NCBI GenBank assembly: GCA_002423495.1
Contig: DIWN01000041.1
Span: forward strand, 1 to 64,000
Length of the DNA: 64,000 nt
Direction: 5' to 3'
DNA from: Anaerolineaceae bacterium UBA6105
GTDB taxonomy: Bacteria; Chloroflexota; Anaerolineae; Anaerolineales; Anaerolineaceae
Shown: positions 34,829-44,124 of the stretch, one piece after another
Position numbering within the stretch: the stretch's first letter is position 1
Layout: the number at the start of each line of letters is the position of its first letter
Made by a program: the position numbers and the translations under genes
Notes under the pieces: model-generated
What the model saw: only the letters and a program-made list of their open reading frames with translations
Databases searched by the model: none
Told to the model about the DNA's origin: nothing

Positions 34829-36022
34829 TCAGGCCTTTTCCTCTGTGTCTGCATATAGATAGCAAGCTGCCATGTGGGTTTCTGTTACATAGAACTCGCG
34901 AGGATACTCACCGTCACAAATCGGCATGCGCCTGGCGCAGCGATCTCTGAAGTAGCAGTAGTCCGGCATATTGATCGGGTTAGGAACATTACCGGGGATG
35001 TTATACAGACGATCAACTTTCTTATTAATCACTGGCTTGGATGCCATCAAACCAACCGTATAAGGATGGCAGGGATGGTTGAAAACCTCGTCCGCCGTCC
35101 CCTTTTCGATGATTCTTCCAGCATACATAACCACAACATAATCCGCCATCTCTGCCACGACGCCGAGGTCGTGGGTGATGAGCATAATACTTGAATTGAT
35201 CTTGTCCTTAAGCATGCGCAGCAAGTCAAGGATCTGTGCCTGGATGGTGACATCCAACGCAGTGGTTGGCTCATCCGCAATGATCAGCTTCGGATTACAA
35301 GCAAGTGCCATGGCAATCATGACACGCTGGCGCATACCACCCGAAAGTTCATGGGGGTACATCATGTAGACGCCTTCCTGATTGGCAATTCCGACCATAT
35401 CGATCATTTTCAATGAAAGCGCTTTCACTTCTTCCTTGCTCATGTCAGGATTATGCAGCTGGATGACTTCATCAATCTGATGTCCCGCTCTGAACACTGG
35501 ATTCAGACTGGTCATTGGTTCCTGGAAAATCATCGAAATCTGAGCGCCGCGGATCTTTTCCATTTGATCGGTCGGGGTTTTCACGACATCAAAAACCATA
35601 TTCTCTCCGTTGAAACGAATTTCGCCCTCAACAGTCTGCCCTTGTGGTCGCTGCACCAGCTGCATCAGTGAAAGCGCTGTAACGGACTTGCCGCAGCCAG
35701 ACTCACCTACGACGCCGACAGTTTTGCCCTTTGGAATGTCAAAGGTGACGCCGTCAACTGCTTTTACAGTGCCGATATCGGTAAAGAAGTAGGTGTGCAC
35801 GTTGTCAAACTCGACCACATTGTTTGGATCGCGCATAACCGCGGTGTATTCGCTTGGTTCCACATTCCTGCGGTTGCGTTTTTTCTCAATCTCGTTTGTG
35901 ATTCTGCGGTTCTCACGGGAAATCCGTGCGGATTCGCGCGCGGTGAGATGAATGCTCTCCGTAATGACAAGCTCTTCGGTCTCAGCGGGTTCAATTTGTG
36001 TAAATTCTTTTTCTTCCGTCAT
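34829..36022 (-). CDS. oppD: oligopeptide ABC transporter ATP-binding protein OppD
   Basis: A 397-residue ATPase with Walker [10 protein letters not shown], signature [16 protein letters not shown], Walker [15 protein letters not shown] and H-loop LITHDLGVV. The C-terminal extension [23 protein letters not shown] has the Cys cluster of the family. It is longer than usual because of a charged, helical N-terminal extension of about 65 residues ([24 protein letters not shown]). AGGAAAAGCC precedes the ATG. Confidence 0.93.
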   Translation of the reverse strand: MTEEKEFTQIEPAETEELVITESIHLTARESARISRENRRITNEIEKKRNRRNVEPSEYTAVMRDPNNVVEFDNVHTYFFTDIGTVKAVDGVTFDIPKGKTVGVVGESGCGKSVTALSLMQLVQRPQGQTVEGEIRFNGENMVFDVVKTPTDQMEKIRGAQISMIFQEPMTSLNPVFRAGHQIDEVIQLHNPDMSKEEVKALSLKMIDMVGIANQEGVYMMYPHELSGGMRQRVMIAMALACNPKLIIADEPTTALDVTIQAQILDLLRMLKDKINSSIMLITHDLGVVAEMADYVVVMYAGRIIEKGTADEVFNHPCHPYTVGLMASKPVINKKVDRLYNIPGNVPNPINMPDYCYFRDRCARRMPICDGEYPREFYVTETHMAACYLYADTEEKA

Positions 36023-36030
36023 GGCTTTTC

Positions 36031-37767
36031 CTATCGTTTCATCTTCGGATCGTAAGCATCGCGTAAGCCGTCACCAACAAAGTTGAAGCCCAACACGGTC
36101 AGCAAAATAAGCATACCTGCCGGTAACCAGATGAACCAGTAGGTGGTCATCACAAACGGGTCCGAAGCAATATTGATGATGCTGCCCCAGGATGCGAGGG
36201 GGTACTTGATGCCCAACCCCAGGAAACCCAGGGTCGCTTCAAAGATAATCACACTACCCAGGCTACCAGTGGCAATCACGATCAGCAGCGGCATTACGTT
36301 TGGCACCAGGTGGCGGAAGATCTTCCGGCTGGTGCGGATGCCGGTGGCTTCCGTCGCTACCATAAAGTCTTGCTCACGCAGCGATAAAATCTGACCGCGA
36401 ACCAGGCGGGCAATGCCCGTCCAGCCCATCAAACCCAGGATAGCCATCAGAATGAACAGACGCGTCATTGGCGAAACTTCCAATGTATCCATGACAGAGC
36501 CAAAAATGATGATCATCGGGAAGTAGGGAATGCTATTGAACAAATCTACGAAACGCATCAGAGCAGTATCAACGTTACCGCTGAAATAGCCGGAAATACC
36601 GCCGATGATGACGCCAATAACAATCTCCAGGAGAACAACCACAAAGCCCACCAATAAAGAAACACGGCCTCCGTACATCAGGCGGGTCATCTGATCCATC
36701 CCATTGTTGTCAGTACCCACTGGGTGTTCGGGGGATGGGAATTCGAACATCTTAATCAAGGTGCTGGTAGTTGCTCGTTTGATGTAATAGTTGGTGTTAA
36801 CGCGCACAACTTTGTATTCGATACCGTCAAAATCAAAAGTGGCTCCCCGGGTATTGATCACCTCTCGAGCCAATGTCTTAAACTCAACTGGCAGGAATTC
36901 ACGTTGATCCAGGGGATTTACGATGATGTTGGACACTTCAGCAAAATCATTGCCATCGGGGGTCTTGATGGTAGTGGAACCTTCATTGTATTCAACAACG
37001 TAAGACTGGCCAGCTACCTCAAACTCAGTTTCACCGTCCCTTAGGGCTTTAGTGCTTGCAAGTCTAAAAGCAAATGAGTCTACAGCAGCGCTATCTTCCA
37101 CGTTAAAGGCATCGTAGATGCTAAGTGACGCGAGCGCGACATTTTGTTCAGTCGAAATGAAAATTCTCCTGCCTGCAGTTGTAATGTGGTAAGTTTCACC
37201 ATTGAACTCAAACATGGGCTCTCTGGCTGACTTGGCATCAAAATAAGCATCCTCAAGACCATCAGGAATGACTTTCCCACCAGCAGGGATCAATTGATCG
37301 AGCAAGTCTTCTGCAACAGTCTCGAGTTGCAAGATGCGATAGGTTCCCTCTGCCTCCTCGACGTAAGTAAACTCAGCGTCGTTGGTTGAGAAGGTCGGTT
37401 CCTGCCTGCCAAGAGACAGGAGGAAATTCGCGCGCGCCAGGGCGCCAAATTCCTGTCCGTTAGCCACGACATAACGCAATTCGGTGTTTATGATCGCGCC
37501 AGCATAATCCTTATCGATCTCATTCTCGGTATAGAAGACCTGGGTCTGGGTGTAAGGTGTAAGGATAGGACCCAGGAACGAAAAAATAAACATGACTACC
37601 AAAATTACCAGGCCGATAAGCGCTAGTCTATTGCGTAAGAACCGTTTTGCCACCAGCATTCCAGGCGAGAGCACCTTGATGCGGCGCTGGTCATCCAACG
37701 CAAGTTGAGGTGTGCGAACTGGTTGAATTGGTTCTGGTGTCTTGGTTGTGTTATCTAAGTCACTCAT
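36031..37767 (-). CDS. oppC: oligopeptide ABC permease OppC with large extracytoplasmic insertion
   Basis: A 578-residue permease, nearly twice the usual 300. An N-terminal cytoplasmic segment and span 1 (about 48-70) are followed by a roughly 270-residue insertion (about 75-345). The standard core then resumes with PSPEHPVGTDNNGMDQMTRLMYGGRVSL, the EAA loop EATGIRTSRKIFRHLVPN and five more spans. The insertion holds at least three related segments about 62 residues apart: FEFNGETYHIT, FEVAGQSYVVE and FDFDGIEYKVV. The start at 37767 (MSDLDN) is set by AGGAG 8 bases upstream; an upstream TTG is too close to it. Confidence 0.9.
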   Translation of the reverse strand: MSDLDNTTKTPEPIQPVRTPQLALDDQRRIKVLSPGMLVAKRFLRNRLALIGLVILVVMFIFSFLGPILTPYTQTQVFYTENEIDKDYAGAIINTELRYVVANGQEFGALARANFLLSLGRQEPTFSTNDAEFTYVEEAEGTYRILQLETVAEDLLDQLIPAGGKVIPDGLEDAYFDAKSAREPMFEFNGETYHITTAGRRIFISTEQNVALASLSIYDAFNVEDSAAVDSFAFRLASTKALRDGETEFEVAGQSYVVEYNEGSTTIKTPDGNDFAEVSNIIVNPLDQREFLPVEFKTLAREVINTRGATFDFDGIEYKVVRVNTNYYIKRATTSTLIKMFEFPSPEHPVGTDNNGMDQMTRLMYGGRVSLLVGFVVVLLEIVIGVIIGGISGYFSGNVDTALMRFVDLFNSIPYFPMIIIFGSVMDTLEVSPMTRLFILMAILGLMGWTGIARLVRGQILSLREQDFMVATEATGIRTSRKIFRHLVPNVMPLLIVIATGSLGSVIIFEATLGFLGLGIKYPLASWGSIINIASDPFVMTTYWFIWLPAGMLILLTVLGFNFVGDGLRDAYDPKMKR

Positions 37768-37778
37768 ATCCAAATCTC

Positions 37779-38768
37779 CTAATTCACTCTAATACGCGGA
37801 TCCACAACCGCGTACATGATATCGGCAGCCAGCAGACTGACCTGGGTAAGTAAGAGAATAAAGGTCAGGTAGAACATTGCAAAGGGAATATCTCCCCGGA
37901 TCAGAGCCTGGTAGGCAATGTAGCCAATACCCGGAATCTGAAACATTGTTTCTGTAATCTGTGAGCCGGTAAACATGCTCGGTAAAATACCGCTTAGTGT
38001 GGTTACCAGCGGAATCAAGGTGTTGCGGAAGGCATGTTTGTTGATAACTACGTTTTCCGGCAAACCTTTGGCTCGAGCAGTGCGAATGTAATCGGAGTTA
38101 AGAACTTCGAGCATATTCGTTCGGGTATAACGCATCAGACCGCCCACAGAAAGCATCATCAGCGTCAGAATAGGCAAAACCATGTGATACCCTTTATCCA
38201 AAAACTGCATAAGGGGTGTCATCGTTGTATAAAAGCGACCAGTCAGTCCATAAAGCGGGAACCAACCCAACTGGATCGCAAAGACGTACTTGAGAATCGT
38301 AGCGAGGAAGAAAGTGGGTAAAGAAATGCCCATCAGAGCAAAAATAGTGATGGCATAATCTGTCACCGTGTATTGCTTTCTGGCTGCCAGAATACCCAAG
38401 GGAATAGCTATTAATATCTGCACAAAGAAGGTAATGATATTGACAACCATTGAGATGCCAATGACTTCCGCAAACTTTTCCGTCACGGGCACACCGTAAT
38501 GCCAGGATTCGCCGAAATTACCGCGAATGGCATTGCCGCCCCAGTCAATAAAACCTGGAACAATCCCCTTATTTAAACCATAAACTTCGTTGAGCTGGTC
38601 CAGCCATTCCTGATAGCTTTTAGTGCTCAGTGGGTTTGCGGCTCTTTGCCGTGCAATTGTTTCAACATACGAAGTCGGCAAACTCCGAATGATGGTGTAA
38701 ACGAGCAATGCACCGAAAAAGACGATGAATATGCCCAGAAACACTCTCCTAAGAATAAAATTTCGCAT
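37779..38768 (-). CDS. oppB: oligopeptide ABC permease OppB
   Basis: A 329-residue permease of normal length. The N-terminus MRNFILRRVFLGIFIVFFGALLVYTIIRSLP is typical of OppB/DppB, the EAA loop reads RTARAKGLPENVVINKHAFRNTLIP, and the C-terminus ends VDPRIRVN. Six membrane spans are visible. GAGGAAAAGGC is directly upstream. It pairs with OppC. A strong hairpin lies between it and oppA. Confidence 0.93.
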   Translation of the reverse strand: MRNFILRRVFLGIFIVFFGALLVYTIIRSLPTSYVETIARQRAANPLSTKSYQEWLDQLNEVYGLNKGIVPGFIDWGGNAIRGNFGESWHYGVPVTEKFAEVIGISMVVNIITFFVQILIAIPLGILAARKQYTVTDYAITIFALMGISLPTFFLATILKYVFAIQLGWFPLYGLTGRFYTTMTPLMQFLDKGYHMVLPILTLMMLSVGGLMRYTRTNMLEVLNSDYIRTARAKGLPENVVINKHAFRNTLIPLVTTLSGILPSMFTGSQITETMFQIPGIGYIAYQALIRGDIPFAMFYLTFILLLTQVSLLAADIMYAVVDPRIRVN

Positions 38769-38819
38769 GCCTTTTCCTCACTCTACTGCATTGTTTGGCT
38801 TCTTAAAGGTGAGTTTACA

Positions 38820-38851
38820 AAATGAGCCCACCCAAAGAGGTGGGCTCATTT
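38820..38851 (-). terminator. 13-bp stem-loop between oppA and oppB
   Basis: AAATGAGCCCACC and GGTGGGCTCATTT form a perfect 13-bp stem with a 6-nt loop in the 110-bp gap after oppA. Such intercistronic hairpins usually stop most transcripts or protect the oppA mRNA 3' end, giving more binding protein than permease. Confidence 0.75.
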
Positions 38852-38878
38852 CTACCATAATTGGTTCAATCCTTGTTA

Positions 38879-41473
38879 CTAGTTCATCTCAATCAGTTCG
38901 ATATCGTTCATCCAGCCCCAGAAGGTGGTGATGTCGGGGGTCAGTGATTCGATATTGACGCGTTCGGTGCTGAAGATGATGACGTTCTTGCGCTGGTAGG
39001 TCGGAATTTCGACAGCCCAGTCAATGATCGTCTCAAGGGCTTCCTTGTAGACAGCCTTGCGGAAGTTCTGATCGTCGCTCTTGCGGGCGTCCATAATCAG
39101 TTGATCCAGTCCAGCATCCTGAATGTGATAGTGGTTGGACTCGGTTGAGCCTTCCAGACCAGGAACGTTGTTGCTGTGATAGACCTGGTACATGTCGGGG
39201 TCAATGGTGGAGCCCCAGGCTGCAGTCCAGAGTTCCTGTTCGCCGGAATCAAGTGCATCCCAGAGAATGTTGGCATCAGCAGGATCATTGATCACGAGTT
39301 CCATACCAATGTTGGCAAGGGAGTCGCGAGCACCAGTGATGATGGCAAACGCAGGATGGTCACCAGTACCGCCACCGGGGACGATCAGCTCGTAGGAGAG
39401 CTTGGCGCCTTCGGGTGCAGCTGTGACAACGCCACCTTCAACAGTGAAGCCAGCGGCTTCAAGGTAAGCTAAGGCAGCCACTTCGGCAGCAGCGTATTTT
39501 TCTTCCTGGGTCATTTCAGCGGTGTAGATGGGCTCGCCGTTCACATCGGTTGAGAATGCAATCTTGTAGCCTTCATCGGTTGGCTGAGGAGCAGCCCAAG
39601 AGGTGTTCGAAATTGGGTAGTTGATGACAGCGGCAGCTTCGCCATAGTAGCTATCGATAGCCACATCGCGATAAACAGCCATGATGGTCGCAATGGCCTT
39701 GCGCAGGTTCTTGGAAGCATCGGAAGCGGGATCACCACCAACATTGACGGTGCTTGCATTGATACCGATGTAACCATAACCCAGGTTGTCAACCAAGCTG
39801 GAGGTAATCACGGGACCAGTCATTTCGCCGTTGCCATTGTAGGTCATAACTTCTTCGTAGCGTGTAGCGTTGTAGGACATTTCGCCAGCATCTGCGGCAC
39901 CGGTTTCGAGAGCAGTCACAACTTCGTTGGACTGGGTTTCGCGGAACTGGATTTCGCGGATCTTGGGGCAGCCACGATAGTAGTAGGGGTTGGCTTCGAA
40001 GTAGACAACACGGTTGTCGTACTTGATGAATTTGTAAGCGCCAGCGCCCATGGGGGTGGCAGTCAGGCTTTCCTGCTTGGAGAGATCGCCAAAGTCAAAG
40101 CCGAACATATTGTTCTCATAATCGTACTTAGCGGTATCGCCATAGTAGTGCAGCGGGGTAATGTTGAGACCAAGGATAGAGTAGACAGCCGGAGCTTCGT
40201 AACCACTGGTGGTCACTTCCACGGTGTAGTCATCAATCTTCTTGATACCAGCAATATTGGGAACACCTTCGGTGCCCATGGATTCGTCTTTAGGACCCCA
40301 TTCGCCAATGAAGGCACCCTGGGCAACCGCGAAGACATCCACACCATTGGCGGATTCGTAGGGGAAGGCAGCTTTGATGTCATTGCCATAAGCGGCCATG
40401 ACTTCGGTATAGTAGTCATCGAGGGTTGGGAAAGTCTCAACCAGGTCGTAGATGGTTCCGGTTCCAGCAGTCTTGAAGACTACAGGATCTGCACATTCAG
40501 CAACGGGAATGGCATCTTCGCCTTCAGCAACTTCAGTGCTGCAGGAAAGGCCGCCGAAGCCCCACATGCGCATGGAGTAGGCTACTTTTTCGCCATCGGT
40601 CATTTCATCCCAGATAGCACCATTGAAGTACTGAGCGGTGAAATCATTGTTGCCATAGTTGGCAGCGACATAGTCGTAGATGCCCTGAACTTCAGTCTTT
40701 ACACCAGTCTCCAGGCGTGCCCAGACATCGTCCTGCTGTTCCTGAGTCCAAGTATCGGGCTCAGCATCCACGCCAGCAGCGTAGATGTCTTCGAACATCT
40801 GGAAGTACTTGTCATAAACCTCAGAAGTAGTCTGGGTCTGATAGTCCTTCAAGCCAATGATTGGGTAAGAACCGAGGGAGGTGGAACCAACATAGGAAGG
40901 ATCCAGGAAGGTGTAGTAGGTGAAGATCACGTCGTCGGCGGTTACAGGCTCGCCATCGGAGAACTTCATGCCCACGCGCAGGCGGGCTGTGTACTTGGTG
41001 GTGTCGCTGGCTTCGTCGTATTCGACTTTGATGTCAGCAGGACCTTTGTAGAGGTAATCCACGCCATTATAGCTGCGGGTTTCACCTTCGATCGCATTGA
41101 AGACAATACCGCCAACGCGGTCAGTGGTCATAATGCTGATCTGGGTCATGCCAGCGACGTCATTGTCGTAGCCGGTGTCCGCAAAGAAGGGGCTGAACTT
41201 CTGAGAGAAGTCCTGATAGGCAACCACTAACGGGGTGTCAATGGTTGGTTCGGTGGGGAGGTTCTCGCCAAATGGCTGTTCCTCAAAAACCACCTCTGTT
41301 ACTTCGGGTTCAGTGGGTTCTGGTTCGGCTGTGGGTTCTTCTACCGGGGGGGTAGTGGGTTCCACAACGGGCTCAGGGGTTGCGACTTCGGTTGGTGTTC
41401 CGCATGAAGCGAGAGCCACGCCGAGCATGATCGCAACGATCAAAATGGACATATTTCGTGCAAATTTACTCAT
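38879..41473 (-). CDS. oppA: oligopeptide-binding lipoprotein OppA (SBP family 5)
   Basis: An 864-residue extracellular solute-binding protein, larger than the usual 500-600. The signal peptide ends in lipobox LASC (Cys about 24), with a Pro/Thr/Glu-rich linker to about residue 65. Family-5 features: RLRVGMKFSDGEPVTADDVIFTYY, the YYRGCPKIREIQFRE segment and AADAGEMSYNATRYEEV. The C-terminal part includes EIPTYQRKNVIIFSTERVN. Extra length is spread through the central domain. It is the first gene of the operon, with a consensus promoter and a good ribosome binding site (AGGAGA). Confidence 0.92.
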   Translation of the reverse strand: MSKFARNMSILIVAIMLGVALASCGTPTEVATPEPVVEPTTPPVEEPTAEPEPTEPEVTEVVFEEQPFGENLPTEPTIDTPLVVAYQDFSQKFSPFFADTGYDNDVAGMTQISIMTTDRVGGIVFNAIEGETRSYNGVDYLYKGPADIKVEYDEASDTTKYTARLRVGMKFSDGEPVTADDVIFTYYTFLDPSYVGSTSLGSYPIIGLKDYQTQTTSEVYDKYFQMFEDIYAAGVDAEPDTWTQEQQDDVWARLETGVKTEVQGIYDYVAANYGNNDFTAQYFNGAIWDEMTDGEKVAYSMRMWGFGGLSCSTEVAEGEDAIPVAECADPVVFKTAGTGTIYDLVETFPTLDDYYTEVMAAYGNDIKAAFPYESANGVDVFAVAQGAFIGEWGPKDESMGTEGVPNIAGIKKIDDYTVEVTTSGYEAPAVYSILGLNITPLHYYGDTAKYDYENNMFGFDFGDLSKQESLTATPMGAGAYKFIKYDNRVVYFEANPYYYRGCPKIREIQFRETQSNEVVTALETGAADAGEMSYNATRYEEVMTYNGNGEMTGPVITSSLVDNLGYGYIGINASTVNVGGDPASDASKNLRKAIATIMAVYRDVAIDSYYGEAAAVINYPISNTSWAAPQPTDEGYKIAFSTDVNGEPIYTAEMTQEEKYAAAEVAALAYLEAAGFTVEGGVVTAAPEGAKLSYELIVPGGGTGDHPAFAIITGARDSLANIGMELVINDPADANILWDALDSGEQELWTAAWGSTIDPDMYQVYHSNNVPGLEGSTESNHYHIQDAGLDQLIMDARKSDDQNFRKAVYKEALETIIDWAVEIPTYQRKNVIIFSTERVNIESLTPDITTFWGWMNDIELIEMN

Positions 41474-41507
41474 TTTTTCTCCTATTTCTCCTTAACTGAT
41501 TTTGGTC

Positions 41508-41536
41508 ATTATATTTTAAAAACAATGTCGTGTCAA
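41508..41536 (-). promoter_or_regulatory. consensus sigma-70 type promoter of the opp operon
   Basis: On the minus strand a perfect TTGACA (41531-41536), 17 bp spacer and perfect TATAAT (41508-41513), 35 bp before the oppA start. It matches the full consensus. Confidence 0.85.
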
Positions 41537-41547
41537 TGAAGGCAGCA

Positions 41548-42126
41548 TTAAGCTCCCATCTCTGTCACGTTTGTTTTTTCATCGTTAGAGGCTCTGGAGA
41601 TGATGATCTTATTGGTATTAAAAAAGATTATCAAACTCAAAGCCAGTGCGGCAATTTCCGCCACCAGGAAATTATACTCGCTAATTGCAGGGCTGCCTTT
41701 TGAAAAGAAAAGCAGAAATACCACTTCTCCTGCCAGACTGATCCCCAGCATGATCAATAAAATCAGGCTGTGGTTACTAAAACGCTCATAGGTTACACCA
41801 ATTTCTTCCCTGCGATACTTGCGCTCTTCCACCGGTAAACGGATGCCCGAACGAAGGAGGTTGAAGATTGGCAGATAAACCAGAACATATGGAATTGCTA
41901 CATAGAATTGGCGCATGCCCGGATTATTCATCATCCCACCGGCAATATGCGCGAGGATGATCCCCACCAGCGTAAGCAAGAAAGTGATCTTGTACTTTTG
42001 CATCCTGGCAGCACTAAAAGGTAGTTTGAAATAATCTCCCTGGTATTCATAAGTCCGAATCTGTTCGCCTTTTTCATTGACACTCAGAATGGTCTTATAG
42101 TCTTTGATGTACTTTTTCATGCCCAT
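41548..42126 (-). CDS. four-span membrane protein, unknown
   Basis: A 192-residue protein with a soluble N-terminus (MKKYIKDYKTILSVNEKGEQIRTYEYQGDYFKLPFSA) and four membrane segments (about 48-66, 75-92, 122-142, 150-170). No family is recognised. No strong ribosome binding site is seen; the second Met (42120) may be the real start. It ends 12 bp before the opp promoter on the same strand, so read-through into opp is possible. Confidence 0.65.
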   Translation of the reverse strand: MGMKKYIKDYKTILSVNEKGEQIRTYEYQGDYFKLPFSAARMQKYKITFLLTLVGIILAHIAGGMMNNPGMRQFYVAIPYVLVYLPIFNLLRSGIRLPVEERKYRREEIGVTYERFSNHSLILLIMLGISLAGEVVFLLFFSKGSPAISEYNFLVAEIAALALSLIIFFNTNKIIISRASNDEKTNVTEMGA

Positions 42127-42266
42127 GGGCTATGTTTGTTGCCTTGCAATTACCCAAATTTTCTTAACCGTAGTTCTTAATAGAATCCGGTCAAAACGTC
42201 TGTAAAGTATAACACAATCACAGATGAGTCAAATCAGTCATCCCAGATTTCAGGTAAATTCTTCTT

Positions 42267-44114
42267 CTATGGGGTGACTGGCTGCCAGGCAGCGATATCG
42301 GAAAAGGCATTGCCTCCGCCAATATTCACGCGACTTGAGGCAGCCCAAATGGCGATTTGGGGCATCATTGGCACTGCCGGAAGATATTCCGCAAGCAGAT
42401 CCACCCCATCTCCAAGTTTTGTTGCCAATTCTGCGTTTCCAATTGCTGTACACTGCGCGTCAAAATCAGCATCAGCAAAACCCGCCAGGTTTGTTCCAAT
42501 CCAATAGGTACCGCTACCTGGGATTGCGTTCGAGCGGTAAAGCTCGCAGGCATCGCCGCGCGGCTTTTGCCAGCTTACCAAAGCCAGGTCAAAATTACGC
42601 CCAAAAAGCGGACCTTCCGGCCCCGGCGCGTAGAGTTCAGCTGGTGACAGTGCCTGGTGGATCACCCCAATGCCACAATCCGCCAGCCGCCCGACTGCCG
42701 CCTGGCTGACTTCGCGGTCCATCAGCGAGGTGCCGCTGAGCAAGCTGACCGCGAACACGGTGCCATCCAGCACGTTGTTCACTCCGCTTGCCTGACGCGG
42801 GGCTTCTGGCTGGGTTTCGTCCCGCAGCCAGCCAATTTCGTCAAGCAAAGCCTGCGCCTGCTCCAGGCTGCCCCAGGAGGTAAATTCCGGCAAGCTGAAA
42901 CCCTCTGGCAGCCTGGCTCCCAGGATTTCAGATGCAATTGGTTCTGCTGTCAGGCAGGCTGCAATCGCTTGCCTGGTGCGCAGATCGCCAAAGAAGTCCT
43001 GCCGGGTTGCGGCCCAGGGGGAATAGCCGCTGTCGTAAGCTGCCGGTTGGATGCCAAAGACCAACTGCTGCACAAGCTCAAAATTCTCCACCACCAGGCT
43101 GCCGTTTTCTGCCAGCTCCGTCAGCACCTCCCGGCTTTGCCCTTCCAAGCGGTAACTGGGGTCCAGCACATCACACTCACCGCTTTGCAGCTTGCTGATT
43201 GCCTGCTGCACGTCGGGCTCAACAGATATGACCACCTGGTCATATGCAGGGTTTGGGCTGTAGTAAGGGTTGCGCTCCAGTTGGATCACAGAACCAGTCT
43301 CGCGCTCCACAATCCGATAGGCCCCCCAGCCAACCGGCGTTTCACTTGCTTCCGCCGACATGCCAATCTCCGCTGGAGTCATCCCCAAAAATTGCGCGGA
43401 GGGCAGAGGGAGAAAAACAAGCTCAGAAAGTTCCACCGGTACAAATCCCGGTACGCCTGTCCAGGTGAAGGTGTTTTCATCCAGCGCTTTAAGATTGGAA
43501 GTGCGGTCGAGCAGCCAGAGATCCTGCGGATTGCGCAGTTCATTTGCAACTTCGAAAGATAAAAGGAAGTCAGCGGAAGTTACGGGGCTGCCATCAGACC
43601 ACAAAAGACCCGGGGCGATTTTGTAATCTGCCTTCACCTGCATCATCTGCAAGGGGGCTGAAGCGCTCCAGGCGGCTGGCTCACTTAAAGTACCCTCTAT
43701 TACAGGGTGGATCAGCGAACCTTCCTTTAATACGGTCACGTTTCCGCTGCCATCCAGTACATTCATTCCTGGTCTTACATCCACGGACAGTGAAGCTGCC
43801 TGGTTGTTTGCGTACGTCAGCAGGTTTTCAAACAAGGTGTCTGGGTCATAGAGCGCTGAAAAAACGCTTTGCTTTGCCAGCGAATTGCGTCCCTCGTAGC
43901 GGAACAGGCTGCCCGGGTCTTCTGCCAGGCAGACGTTCAGCACTTTGGGCGGCTCGGGGGTCAGGGTGGGGGTTGGGGGAACTTGGGTCGGCTGGTTGAG
44001 CGTCTCAGTCGGTACAACTATTGAGGTTGTATTGTTTCCGCAGGCTGAAACAAAAAAGACCAGGCTCAGCATAGCCAGTAAAACGTTTCGTCTGATAATA
44101 AATGAACGCTTCAA
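42267..44114 (-). CDS. ABC transporter substrate-binding lipoprotein (family 5), orphan
   Basis: A 615-residue peptide/nickel-type binding protein. The signal peptide MKRSFIIRRNVLLAMLSLVFFVSAC ends in a lipobox (VSAC), followed by a Thr/Pro linker to about residue 50. SBP family-5 features include YKIAPGLLWSDGSPVTSADFLLSFEV, VGWGAYRIVERETGSVIQLERNPYY and QAISKLQSGECDVLDP. The start is TTG at 44114, preceded by AGGAG 7 bases upstream; longer frames run into rsgA. No permease or ATPase is adjacent, so it may feed the Opp permease or have lost its partners. It is the last gene of the maf-PBP-rsgA run. Confidence 0.85.
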   Translation of the reverse strand: MKRSFIIRRNVLLAMLSLVFFVSACGNNTTSIVVPTETLNQPTQVPPTPTLTPEPPKVLNVCLAEDPGSLFRYEGRNSLAKQSVFSALYDPDTLFENLLTYANNQAASLSVDVRPGMNVLDGSGNVTVLKEGSLIHPVIEGTLSEPAAWSASAPLQMMQVKADYKIAPGLLWSDGSPVTSADFLLSFEVANELRNPQDLWLLDRTSNLKALDENTFTWTGVPGFVPVELSELVFLPLPSAQFLGMTPAEIGMSAEASETPVGWGAYRIVERETGSVIQLERNPYYSPNPAYDQVVISVEPDVQQAISKLQSGECDVLDPSYRLEGQSREVLTELAENGSLVVENFELVQQLVFGIQPAAYDSGYSPWAATRQDFFGDLRTRQAIAACLTAEPIASEILGARLPEGFSLPEFTSWGSLEQAQALLDEIGWLRDETQPEAPRQASGVNNVLDGTVFAVSLLSGTSLMDREVSQAAVGRLADCGIGVIHQALSPAELYAPGPEGPLFGRNFDLALVSWQKPRGDACELYRSNAIPGSGTYWIGTNLAGFADADFDAQCTAIGNAELATKLGDGVDLLAEYLPAVPMMPQIAIWAASSRVNIGGGNAFSDIAAWQPVTP

Positions 44115-44124
44115 AACCAATCTC

